From NCBI GenBank assembly GCA_001939145.1, contig LSRX01001213.1, positions 130,676-194,675 of the forward strand: 64,000 bases of DNA. Reading direction: 5' to 3'. The translations under genes were made by a program, and so were the position numbers. The notes beneath the pieces were generated by a model. That model ran no database searches. It saw only the letters and a list, made by a program, of their open reading frames with translations, and had not been told where the DNA came from. Shown piece after piece: positions 10,861 through 20,978 of this stretch (position 1 is the stretch's first letter; every line of letters begins with the position of its first letter). This DNA is from Symbiodinium microadriaticum (lineage: Eukaryota > Sar > Dinophyceae > Suessiales > Symbiodiniaceae).

Positions 10861-11191
10861 TGTCTGCAAAAGCAGGAAGCCCCTAACTCCCTCAATCATC
10901 AGCCAGCTTTCGGTCTCGTATGTAGTGTTGAGATCAAAGGGGCATGTTGCGAAAATACACATGGGAAGTGTGATGCGAGCGAGGCGACGGCAGCGTTGTG
11001 AGCTGGGGCTGCATGTATCCAAGTGCACCTCGGCAGAAGGCAAAACTGCTGGACTTCAGCAGCTTTCCAAAATCCACAACCACAGCTGCGCCGCTCCGAG
11101 GCACAAACCCCGGACCTTGGAAGACGGCGAATTAGCCTGAAGCTGAGAAAGGATCCAGCTACAGTACGTGGTAGGCACGGCCTCGCCGTTT

Positions 11192-11256
11192 GTCGTATGG
11201 CTTCCTGCTCTCTTGTCAGTCTACCTGGTAGACAAGAGAGCAGGAAGCCATATGAC
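11192..11256. repeat. 26-bp inverted repeat (hairpin)
   Basis: Arms 11192-11217 and 11231-11256 match at 25 of 26 positions around a 13-base loop. The loop contains its own small palindrome (TCTACC/GGTAGA), so two folds compete. The hairpin lies between RCC1-like exons, probably in an intron. It resembles a tiny foldback or MITE-type sequence. There is no T-run to suggest a terminator. Confidence 0.85.
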
Positions 11257-11259
11257 AAA

Positions 11260-11980
11260 ATTCGAGGCCACTGTGTATGACAATAGAGGATAACTTCATG
11301 TGGGCTTCAACATCCTCTGAGTAGACAGACACAAAGAAAGGCAAGCAAATAAAGGCATGTGTGTCGGTCTTCGTGCTACATGTTCCACTGTTGCCAGAAG
11401 AGCTGCTTTTCGTTTTCGCTAGAGGCAAACACTACAATGCCTTCCTCGCTGGCTTGTATAGCGACTGCCTCGAATTAGCATGGACACAAATAGAGCTGAG
11501 AACACGTCGCTTGCTGTGCCGCGCTCACATCCATTCGGCGAAAACGTTTTGAAACGGAGACTCGACAAAGCACGGGCAAACGCCAAAGTGACAGAAGCAG
11601 CGAGAGTCTCAGAAGGCTTAGTTGCTTCTACTGAATGAAACACCCACGGAGCAGGCTTGCAAGCTCCACTTCAGCGCCTACCAGATCTGTAAAACAACAT
11701 GTCGAGCAGTGTGCATGGAGCGCATAAGCTGAGAGGCAAGCATGCTGTTCATGTTTCTTTGTGCCTCTGCCTGACCCCCAACTCAGGGCACCGTGGTACC
11801 GTTTGGACCATCTCATCTTGATACTTGTATTGTAGGCACTCGGCACCTGTAGCAGCGTAGCAGAGAAAAAGATTTGCAGGCAGCATCTACTCAACCCGCG
11901 CCGCCTTCGCAGCTGCCGTGGACTCATCTTGCCGCATTGATCTGCAACCTTTCCCATCTCGTCTCACAAATCACAGGTCC
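11260..11980. other. Region without an identifiable gene
   Basis: Short frames on both strands (for example 11628-11957 on -) carry no motif. The stretch may be intronic sequence of the RCC1-like gene that brackets it. Confidence 0.4.
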
Positions 11981-11984
11981 TGAG

Positions 11985-12115
11985 ATGCGAGTCTCATATG
12001 CTACAGCGCTTTTAAGGTTGATGCAGACGGCGGCGTAGTTGCATGGGGCCACGCAGGCACAGCAGAAACTCCGAAATGCATTCCTGCTGCCGGTACAGGT
12101 GTGCTGCTGTTGTAG
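11985..12115 (+). CDS. RCC1-like exon
   Basis: A 42-codon frame from about 11987 to TAG at 12113-12115 reads 'ASLICYSAFKVDADGGVVAWG' and then 'HAGTAETPKCIPAAGTG'. This matches the full unit order of the dinoflagellate RCC1-like repeat: the I-x-A-x-x-x-A-F strand, the DG turn, then VVxWG. It is one of the better conserved copies in cluster A. Confidence 0.55.
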
Positions 12116-12119
12116 GAGA

Positions 12120-12910
12120 CCTGGTCGCATCTCTTAGCGACAGTGACCCGGATTTGCCAGCTTGCGGTGGCGATTGCACAGCTGTGGCCCAGCAAGTGCA
12201 GGCCAGGCCGGCTCTTTTGCAGTTTGGAACGTCAAGGGTCATGACGAGGAATTATGGGAACTGCAGCAGACACATGGGATTTCCATCAAAACTTGTTCGG
12301 CGAGGGGTGAAACATGTCCTGAGTCGGATTGACTGAAGCACTGAAACCTCGACTTCCTGACTCCCTAAAAGATTTGTCAAGGGTTGGTTGCTTTTCCGGC
12401 TCGCATTCGGACTTGCTGTACTCCAGTCCTGCCAGCCTAGGGTTGATGTCTTGTCCCATCGACCAGGAAGGTGTGACGCGAGTGCGGCTTTGCTGCAAGA
12501 TTCGAAGCCTTTCATGCACATGCAGCTATTATGCCGCATGCTGCATGTTCCTGAGGTATTCGACCGACAACGCTTTCGCAGCGCTGCGACGCGATGGTTC
12601 TGTCTCCACCTCATCATCTCCATGCTTCTGCCGTTCAATGCCTGTTTATATTGGACAGCTAGGCTTGAGCCAGTCCTCTTTGCTTTCCAGTCTTGCTTTT
12701 ACTTCGTCCGGATCCTTACGTATTTGGTCAGCCTTCGTTTGCAAAAGTTGTACAGCCGAGGTCGTGACTTGGGGATCCCAGACCGCCGGTGGCAACTCAG
12801 ATGTCGTGCATGACCTGCTTCAACAAGGAGTGCAGAAGGCTCGGCAGCAGACGACAGCAAATCCATGGAACAGATTTCTGCAGGGCGTTGCAGATCCTCG
12901 GGACGAGTAA
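12120..12910 (+). CDS. RCC1-like exons, two to three units
   Basis: Three pieces in order: 'PACGGDCTAVAQQVQ' (about 12160-12205), 'RYSTDNAFAALRRDGSV' (about 12551-12605) and 'EVVTWGSQTAGGNSDVVHDL' (about 12755-12815). 'GGxSxxVxxxL' is the variable tail of this repeat. The last two pieces lie in one long + frame (12329-12910), so the DNA between them is either an in-frame intron or a diverged insert. All are consistent with neighbouring exons of a single gene running through cluster A. Confidence 0.5.
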
Positions 12911-13164
12911 TTTTCACATCTTCAGTCGGCCTTGAGGTTTCTGCAGAGCAGCAGGGATCGAACTTGCTGCTGCTTAAGCTTCCTTGATGATGAGTTTTCA
13001 GTGCGGACTTTCCGATTCAGTGTAGACCTTCAAATCATTCTGAGAGTGCCCAGTGGAAAGATGGTGCCAGAGTCGCTCACATCAGGAAAGATAATGAGAT
13101 GGTCCCATCGACAGAAGCATTGTGTCTGTCGTCTGTCATAAACTAGTCCTTTATCTGGCTGCAG

Positions 13165-13300
13165 GTGGTCGCAACAGAGGCTGCCTTCGCCGCTCTGTGT
13201 GCCGATAGAAGTGTGGTAGCCTGGGGCGACCACCTTGCTGGTGGAACTCTGGAGGCTGGATGCTTTGCGAGCGTTCCTGCAGACAGACACTTCGCGTTCT
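13165..13300 (+). CDS. RCC1-like exon, well conserved
   Basis: Directly after an acceptor CTGCAG (ending at 13166), the frame reads 'VVATEAAFAALCADRSVVAW' and then 'GDHLAGGTLEAGCFASVPAD'. It carries the A-F-A-A-L strand, the D-x-S-V-V-x-W-G turn and the GG tail of one complete repeat. The start is an acceptor, not an ATG, so this is an internal exon. Confidence 0.6.
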
Positions 13301-13606
13301 GTACTGTAGAGCTGCCAAAGTCTGTTGCGCAGTACCACTGTCCCACGCCAGAAGCGGATTCATCAAAATTGACCCTCATGGTCAGTAGCGAATGTCGCTG
13401 GGTCAGGGCAAGTGTCTTTGATAGACTGCAGCCAGCTCTAATCTTGGGCTGCAGCTGTCAATGGCACTGGATGTGTGAGTTTGGGGTTTGGCCAGGTTTG
13501 ATCCGACCCACTGTAAGGCTGCAAGAGTGCGTTTAATCAGGATTGTGCCCGACCGTGAGTTAGCCTGTGAATCACCGCATCTCCCACTGCGGCGATTGAT
13601 CACCTC

Positions 13607-13750
13607 ATGCCAAAGGTGCCGCTGCAGGATGTTGCTGACCTTTGTTCATCGGGCAGTGCTTTTGCTGCACTGCAGATGGATGGAACCGTCCGGCGGGGAG
13701 CTCAATATGTGTTGCCTGTGTTGCAGGAGCGGTTCTTGCTGCACGCATGA
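13607..13750 (+). CDS. RCC1-like exon, cluster A end
   Basis: A 47-codon frame ending in TGA at 13748-13750 reads 'DVADLCSSGSAFAALQMDG' and then 'TVRRGAQYVL'. The A-F-A-A-L-x-x-D-G core is intact. The W-G that usually follows is replaced by 'VRRGA'. This is the last unit of the cluster before the next gene begins at 14176. Confidence 0.5.
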   Translation: MPKVPLQDVADLCSSGSAFAALQMDGTVRRGAQYVLPVLQERFLLHA

Positions 13751-14175
13751 CCAGGCATTCTAGACAGGAAGTTCTGACACGACAGGGTGGACCCGCCCAA
13801 GCAATCTAGGGTCTTTTCTTGCAACAGGGCATGAGATTTGGTCCTCCAGCACGGCAGGTTCAACAGTCAGCGGCTGCATGTTTCCTGCTAAGTGTAGCAC
13901 ACTGGCCCATGGAAAAGTTCGGCTTTGCAGACCATCGCGAGACTGACTAGTTTGAAGACTCTGGACAGTAAATATCGATCTGTCCATTTGCCTGTTTGTC
14001 GCTCTCTGTCTCTCTTCCTCCCTCGCTCACTCTCTGTGCGTAGATACGCATCCCATAGGTAGGAATATACATACGACATACGCATGCGCGTGTAGGTCTA
14101 TAACCACACTGAGTCATATACACGTGTCATGGGCTTCAAAGTTTACTTGACCAGATCTTCTCACGAGCTGTTGCC

Positions 14176-16800
14176 ATGGAGACATGGTTGAAAGCTGCCA
14201 GAGAGCAAGCCGCAAAGATCGGTGACTTGGCTGTCCTGGCGTGGCCCAAAACAGTCCCAAAACACGTGGGCAGCAAAGCTTGGTGGGGGATGGGATATGT
14301 CTGGAATTTCGGCATTCTTCGCCCAGGCGAGGATATCCAAAAACAGGCCATCTTGCTGGCCGATGATGCCGCACAGAAGGGCAAGCGTGAGGTGAGTTTC
14401 CGCCCCTCGGATGCAGGTGTGCTGTGACATCCTGTGACATCAACACGGCTGCTGACGCTTGCCTAACCTGCAGGCGAGGGTGGTCTCGGCTTCGAGTTGA
14501 ATGGCTCCTCTTCTCCAACTGAGAGTTCTACAGTAGTCCTGTGGGTTCGTCTAGATGAGGAGTGCGCACAGATACTAGTACACTTTGGCATGATGCAGCG
14601 AGGGGGGCTGGGCGAACCTGAGGTGTGTATGTTGCGTCGGTTGACACGGACGGCCAAGCGCACCAACTTGGAGTGCGACAAGGACGCATGGGTTTGGTTT
14701 CTGCACTTACTTTCCCTCCAACATTGTCGGTGAATATCGGCTAGAGTTAGGCCGCTAGAGTTGGCGTTGTAAAACTAAGCACATCCATTTTGGTTTTCGA
14801 CAGGAGACAAGCTTGTGTCCATCGCAGGCGCAGCTGAGAGGAATCTGAGGATCGGAGCTGCCTCATCCGCATGTTGTCTGTGCAGGCTATGTCATCCCCG
14901 AGAATCCCAAAGAGGAGTCTGTCAAAAAATGGTTGCTGCCTCACCTTCCGGGATCCTCTCCGTAGCGACCGTAGGATCCCAGTGCATCCTAGGCTCGACG
15001 AGATGATCCGGCCCGGGAGGCTCACGTTCCGAGCCCCAGAAAATCAATCAGTGAGTTCCGGAGCTTTCTACTCCATTTTGGCATCAGCGCTGCATGTTGT
15101 GGATGCGGGTCGGTGCATCCTTGCGCTGCGTTGGGGTCAGGCATGCAGCGGTGCATCTAGCAGAAGAGAAAGCGGGATCGTTTAGGACAGCTTCTGATTC
15201 CGATCGCACTGTGCAGCTCTATCGCTCCTGGACTAAGCTCTGAACCACACACGGGCGGCAGCCGTGAATTAACAATCAGTGCGTCACATCTCGGAGCTTG
15301 AACCCGTGTACTTGAGGTTTGTGTCCGAGGCGATGAAGGACGGAACCATTTCGGCCTCTGCGGTTGTCTTCCCCAAAGAGGCAGACTTTGCAGTGTCTCG
15401 TCTCGAGTGCCAACTACCAATTGATGGGTTGCTGCGAGGTTGTTCCATGAAGCTACATGCAAGGACACTGGCCTCACATCATTTCCAGAGCCAAGCTGGC
15501 AAGAAGATGATGTGGTAGTGCTGCCCGAAATGTCGGCCGGAAAGGACCTCCTGCAGCATTACGCTGTCAGTAGACTGCGGCAGTTCTTGCAGAAAGCGGA
15601 GGTTTGCATTGTCCTAACTTGTTACGAATATAAACACACCCAACTCTCGACTGAACTATCTTATATCTTTGCTTCAGGAAGTTGCCATCTCAAAGGCAAC
15701 TCCGCAGCATGCCTCTTCCCTCGCAAACGTCAGCACTGAGGCTTGCACCAAGGTCCATGTAATGCAACCAGCTACGTGAGAGTCGGCATGCTTGAATGAA
15801 GACTTCTTGCCAGACCCAACTTAGAGCTGAGCTTTATGCTGCCCGCGATGAAGTCCAATCGCTGGAGCGATCCCTGGCACAAAGATGCTGAATGCAATAT
15901 GGGGTTTCGCCGATGAGTCATACAGTGCCTGCGGGTTTCGATGTTATTAAAGATTGACAGCCACGATTCATCCAATTTAACGCAAGCTCCTAGGAGAGCT
16001 GGAAGACTGCCGCCAAGAGTGCTACGAGCTCCGCCACTTTGCAGCCGAGAAGGCGACCTAGCCAATTCCCGAAAATATCGTCTCGTCAGTAAAGAGGTCA
16101 ATGTCGTGGATACAGCCGCCAGAGTTTCTAGGAAGACTCATCAATCCAGCGGGCCATAGCTGGCAGCTGCAGGAGTTTTAGTTAGGCTTAATGCGAACAT
16201 CCAGAATCCAGAACACGAGTCTCTGCTCGGCTCAGCGGCTGGAAGGCAGAGGACACCAGCTTGCGCTCCGGGTCTCGAGAAGCACTGCGCCTGCGAAGAG
16301 CCTGCTTCCGAGAGTTAAATCTAGAATCAGGTGGATTCTGATTCAGCTTCTGTCTGCTCTGCTGACAGATCATGAAAGGGCCTGAACTGCGATGGCAGCT
16401 GTCAATGCAGAGATCTACTTCTTGTTTTTCGAACAGCACGGCCTGCAGCTCTCGATCCTAGGTAGCAACACATAGCAAGGCCATGAGCGTTTGTCAGAGG
16501 CGTTGGAGCAACTGGAGCAGGCGCAGAAGGAGGCCGAGGAGAGCCGCAGGGCTGTAAACGAGATGCTTCGGCTCCCAGTCTTTCCAGAAGCTGCGCTTGC
16601 CTTGTGCATCCTCGTGCGACGGTTCGCTGCTCGGAAATCGGAAATCATCTGCCACGCCAAACCCGGATATCTAAGGAATCTAATGCCTGCGGGGTGTTTG
16701 CTTCGTGCCGTGCTGAGTGCTTGATTTTGCAGGAGTACAAGAAGAAAGCGCGAGACTTGCAGGCGATGCCCGCGGATTCCTATCCTGTACTGTACTTCTA
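14176..16800 (+). CDS. Multi-exon protein, PDZ-like start and coiled-coil tail
   Basis: ATG at 14176 opens exon 1 (14176-14386, starting 'METWLKAAREQAAKIGDL'). Phase-matched junctions are proposed at 14387-14473 (GT-AG, joining to 'REGGLGFELNG'), 14828-14885 (GC-AG, 'GDKLVSIAGYVIPENPKEE'), 15393-15463 (GT-AG), 15602-15677 (GT-AG), 15753-15813 (GT-AG) and 15884-15993 (GA-AG). 'GGLGF' and 'GDKLVSIAG' are the two signatures of a PDZ peptide-binding domain, though the exon between them is not resolved. Later exons encode charged helices ('RAELYAARDEVQSLERSL', 'ELEDCRQECYELRHFAAEK', 'ALEQLEQAQKEAEESRRA' near 16500), typical of a coiled coil. Likely a scaffold or cytoskeletal protein. The 3-prime end (about 16735-16800) is provisional. 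Confidence 0.55.
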
Positions 16801-17400
16801 AAGCCGTGAACACGACGCACAGCCTGTTAAGACAGGCAGAGCACATACTCCCAAGTCCCACGCAAGGGGGCACAGCCCAAACATGCCAAACCTTTGTGCA
16901 GGACGATACAGTTGGATGTCTGACAATTACCGGCCATGTTTCTTTTCGTTGAATGAAGCATAGTCGGGGCCCGACCGAAATGAGGTGCAATGGTCAACAG
17001 CCTATACACCAGCGCTCTATGTGAAGTTGCATGGAAGTGTTTGGGTCTGCCTTGAGCATGTTTTGAAAAAGTCGGGCTCTTTGGACATTAATGTCAATGC
17101 ACAGAGAGGTCCGGCTCGAGACCTCGACGGCAGCTTGTGACTGGGAAAGCTGGGGAATGTCGGGTTGGGGCTGGGAGGGTTTGAAGCCTGGATGTCTACA
17201 TCTTGCCTGCAAGAGTTAAACGTGTCAGGATTCGAGGCAGAGGCAGATCGCTTCAGCCACGCAGCACTTGCACACAGAGTCCGTGCATTTAGGTGAAGAG
17301 CTGCGTTTGGAGTCTATGCAGAGCGAGGACACTGTCGAGCGATAAGTTGAGGAAGTCTAGTCATTGCGACAGCTTTGCACGTGAATTGGGCAACACGTGA
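16801..17400. other. Intergenic, nothing recognised
   Basis: Only short overlapping frames. This is the spacer between the coiled-coil gene and the ankyrin-oxygenase gene and might hold the latter's 5-prime exon or the former's 3-prime UTR. Confidence 0.4.
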
Positions 17401-17660
17401 TCCATGAGATCATGGCATATATATGGCCTGGTTGACCCTCCTGTACTCCCACGGCTAGTTCCCCTAGGTTCCGAGTTGTGTCGACATGAGGATCGCGCAA
17501 TGGAAGCGATGGAGGGCCGGGAGCAGATACTCGAAGAGGAGGCTCAGCAGATGGTTTCAATGCCAGGTTTGTCGAGGACACTGGTCAGTTTCCGTAACCC
17601 ACTTGAGCATCGCACTGATGCGTCTTGGCTCAGCCGTGCCGGTGCAAACCCTGTCCGAAG

Positions 17661-19573
17661 ATGGCACTGCAAAGCGCCCAGAGTGCCGAGGAGCAGCTGG
17701 TGACAGCCATAGCAAATGACGACGTGGAGGAGATGTTGACAGTCGGCTCTGACCAGAGTGTCACGAAGAGCATCGGGTCCATGCTGCATGTTGCTGCTAT
17801 GTACAGCTCTGTAGCTTGCGTAAGGCATCTGGTGACAGACAAGGCTGATGTGAACTTGTGCAACAAGGATGGGTACAGTCCCATGCACTTGGCGTCAACT
17901 GACGGCGACGCAGAGGTAATTCGTTTACTGCTTGCGGCAAGGGCAGACTTGAACCTGACAACCCCCGATGCCCGGGCAAGACTGATGAGAGGAGCCTTAG
18001 CCATCGATGCTTCTGGCGGCCGCAATGCCCTCCACCTGGCAGCTGAAAAGGGCCGGCTGGCTGCAGTGGAGGTTCTCTTTGCAGCATGCCCGGCACTGGC
18101 AGATGCTAAAGACTTTGATGGTGCACTTCCTCGAGACGTCGCCTTGCGTGAGGGCGCTTTCGCTGCGAAGCTGGCGCCCAACCGCAAAGCCATCGCGCAA
18201 CTGCTAAACCCCGCGGAGGAGATTCCAGAGCTTGCGTGCTTGCGCAAGCAAGCAGACAGTGATGCTAAGAAGCGGAGGCAGCGGTTGGACGAACAGGAGG
18301 CTATAGCCAAAGCGGCGAAAGCTCGACTGACAAGTAGGCCCCCTTCTGACTATGGCTATCAGGCCAAGTGGCCAGAGATTTACAAGATGCAGGTTCGCGA
18401 TGTCATTCCATGTCTGAACCACGAGCTCCGGGCAGCCCTGTCTCTGAAATCGGAGCAGCGACACAGCATCCTGAGAAACCTGTGCGAAGAAATAGCTGAA
18501 GGCGTCTTCTCTTTCCAGATGGTGCCAGAAGCAGACGTGACCAGCTTAAACACCAAGCTCCTGGAAGAGATTGATGGCGTGGAGGAGTGGGCAAAGCAAA
18601 GTGCCTGGGAGCTGCGGCGTCCGAATTCGATGAACCGCTCCGCGGCCGCAGCCAGGAACTAAAGGTTTGAAGGCCGCTCGTACCGCAACTGCATCGACTT
18701 GTGGCAGCCGAGGCTATGGGGTGGTCCTCGAGGACCTCGGCCTGGGTGCCTTCGCTGCCGCTTTGGCCACAGGCCTGGCATCCCCGCTTGCTGCCGCACT
18801 TTATCCTGAACGGCGCTTCGGCAGCTTGTGCTGCAGAAAGAAAGGTTGCAGGATCTATTAGCGGTATTAGCGGTGTTGCAGAGAGGCCTTTGTGGAATCA
18901 TGTCTGCTCTGCACAGCGTGCAGGGGTCTTCAATGACATCCACGCGTTCACTGTGCGCTACCGTGGTGGGGAGGACCACCCCATAAGATCCCGCAAGTGA
19001 CCTTCAGCTACAAATTTACTGCAGCAGATCGAGTTCGACAACTCCCCCCCTCTCTTTGCAGGATCGCCTTCTGGAGACGCACGTCGACTCGAGTGAGGTG
19101 ACCTTGAACGTTTGTCTCGGCGGCGATTTTCGAGGAGGCAAGGGGTATCGGTTGCATCAACAATAAGTGACGCTGGCTCCTTGCAAGTCCCTTTGCCAGG
19201 AGGTGTGTACTTCCACAGCCTGGACACTCAAGAGGGGCCATCAGATCCCATGACTTCGCCGCACCCTTCCGACTGCACGAGATGCGCCGTCACTCACGAG
19301 CATCGCGTGGGCACGGCCATCATCCACCTGGGAGCTCTGGCATGTTTTGTAATCTTTCTAGGCATGCCTCAGCTCTGCAGCTTCGTGTTACGTCATGAGT
19401 CATTAGGCAAGTGGATGCTCCATCACGTGGTGGCATGTGCTCATGTCGACAGTGCTCCAGGAAACCACATACACGGTGCTCACAGCATCGAGGACGGCAG
19501 CAGGACGAACTTGATTCTTTGGTGTCGGTCGTCAAAGGCCAAGCACGGAAGCGAGCCGCCTGAGCTTGACTGA
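17661..19573 (+). CDS. Ankyrin-repeat 2-oxoglutarate/Fe(II) oxygenase
   Basis: Six exons join in frame to 484 residues: 17661-18636, 18713-18820, 18924-18973, 19062-19137, 19200-19331 and 19461-19573 (stop TGA). Residues about 30-180 hold ankyrin repeats ('GYSPMHLASTDGDAEVIRLL', 'GRNALHLAAEKGRLAAVEVL'), followed by a charged helical linker. The C-terminal third is a prolyl-4-hydroxylase-type double-stranded beta-helix: iron ligands H and D in 'ETHVDSSEVTLNV', distal H in 'HIHGAH', and the 2-oxoglutarate-binding R in 'GSRTNLILWCRSS'. Family knowledge: such enzymes hydroxylate protein or small-molecule substrates using O2 and 2-oxoglutarate. The ankyrin part presumably binds the substrate. Start choice: first ATG in the ankyrin frame. 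An upstream exon at about 17500-17550 ('EGREQILEEEAQQM') could extend it. Donors are GC, GC, GA, GC and GA. Confidence 0.8.
18637..19460 (+). other. Five short introns, GC and GA donors
   Basis: Introns inferred from frame and motif continuity in the oxygenase gene: 18637-18712 (GC-AG, restores 'NRYGVV'), 18821-18923 (GC-AG, restores 'RFGVFNDIHAF'), 18974-19061 (GA-AG, restores 'GGEDRLLETHVD'), 19138-19199 (GC-AG, restores 'FRGGGVYF') and 19332-19460 (GA-AG, restores 'HLGNHIHGAH'). None starts with GT. GC and GA donors are established for Symbiodiniaceae introns. The last intron is 129 bp, in frame and stop-free, so a naive ORF caller would retain it. Confidence 0.65.
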
Positions 19574-19744
19574 CCACTCAGTTGAATGTCTTGTTCGCCG
19601 TCTTCGGATACTGCGGATCCTTGTACAGTTTCGGCGCCTGCAGTAAAATTATGACCGCCTGCGCGACCCCTTTTTCGGTTTATCCATCCAGCTTCAAATT
19701 CCGGTGAGTCAAGCGCGATGCACGGTTCTAGCCACGGCAGCATG

Positions 19745-20894
19745 TCGTCATTTGCCGCAGGTGCAGCGATTGCGGGCGAGCATTAGCGCCCTGAAGAACG
19801 AGCACCAAGCAAGCGAACCCGGCATTCTTCCCTGTTTCTATTTTGCCAGCATTTGCCAGCCCATCGAAACTCAGCTCCGCGGAGAGTGCCAGCATGATAT
19901 GCTTGAGTGAGCATTTCAGGGTAACGTCACATCACATGGCAGGCAGCCGTCTCGCAACGCAGGAGCTGCGAGAGAGCCAGGACACTCGATTTCGGATCGA
20001 TTCCTGGACCCTTAGGGAACTCGCTTTGTTGGCGATCTGTCCGAGAGAGTCGGGACTGTTTTCAGATTTTGTTTTGTCTACGCTTCAAGCAGGGACAATG
20101 TCAGGAATTTCTCGGCATTCACAGGACCGGGCTGCAGAGCTGGAGAAGCGGCTGGCGCAGGCAGCAACGGCAAAGACGGACCTGGCCCCTCGGCTCACAG
20201 GGCACTTTGTGCTTCCGGGTTTATTTTATCGAGTAATGTTCTCCCATCATACTTCATGATGTGCAGCTGCAGCTGTTCTGCAGAGCCGCCTGCCACTCCC
20301 CGAGTTGGCGATCATTCTGGATAGGTGTCAACAGGTAATGTGTGAGCCACTGACTGCCAGGACGAGGTTTCTATTCTGCTTGATGGCGTAAGTTGTTCGT
20401 CTCATTTCTCCAACACAACGACGTGCCGGCACATCGTGCAAGAGTCTAGTACCAGAAGCAGTGTTGGCGTCAAGGCACGACTCGTGCAACAAGTGCAGTG
20501 CAGGAGCGCATGGTGCAAGAAGCTTTGGCGCGAGCCGCCGATGCCGAAACACAGGCTGACCAGCTTGACGAAGCAAGTAGATGGCTGGGTTCTTCTCAGG
20601 CAGGAGGAGACCACAGCAGGCGACTTGTGCACGGGGCCTTTCGGCGCACTCAGGAGCCTGCGCATGAGGAATCTCGGCTCAGACTTTCGCTTGGAGTCTT
20701 GGAGGTCAGCAATGGAGGCTTTGCTCCAATTGACTGCGCCGTCTGACGTTCAGATCCACGAGGCTTTGGCAGCAGAGCTGCCGGAGTGGCGCCAGAATTG
20801 GAGGGCTGCGATTCCAACTTTGACCCTCAGCTGCTGTCTGGCTTTGGTGATCTTCGGTGTGTTCAAAGGTGTTTCAGGCGAGAATCGGAGTTGA
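19745..20894 (+). CDS. Coiled-coil protein with C-terminal hydrophobic tail
   Basis: Exon fragments on + read as charged helices: 'QVQRLRASISALKNEHQASE' (about 19760), 'RAAELEKRLAQAATAKTDL' (about 20130), 'LQSRLPLPELAIILDRCQQ' (about 20275) and 'MVQEALARAADAETQADQL' (about 20510). The final frame to TGA at 20892-20894 includes 'LESWRSAMEALLQL', a polar region and then a hydrophobic segment 'TLTLSCCLALVIFGVFKG' eight to nine residues from the end. This is the layout of a tail-anchored membrane protein. Exon borders are not resolved, and no family is recognised. The stop lies only 84 bases before the ATG of the PPR-RluA gene. Confidence 0.5.
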
Positions 20895-20929
20895 ATGATG
20901 TCTCCGTAGAAGTCCAAGCCGCCTCAACC

Positions 20930-20978
20930 AAGCATCATTTCATCTCATTTTAAGGACAAGCCCATCCAGACTTCGGGC
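20930..20978 (+). promoter_or_regulatory. Possible trans-splice acceptor before the PPR gene
   Basis: The 84-bp spacer contains a pyrimidine-rich run CATTTCATCTCATTTTAAG ending in AG at about 20954, some 25 bases upstream of the ATG at 20979. Dinoflagellate mRNAs receive a spliced leader at such acceptors, which lets closely spaced genes be transcribed together. The site is inferred from position and composition only. Confidence 0.3.

Noticed and set aside
15073-15082. CCATTTTGGC, a 10-base match to the dinoflagellate spliced leader
   Set aside because: A 10-mer match to a 21-22-base leader is expected about once by chance in 64 kb on both strands, and the flanking bases do not continue the match.
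17630-18310. 226-codon - strand frame
   Set aside because: It is the antisense shadow of the ankyrin exon; Ser/Ala-rich composition mirrors the + codons.
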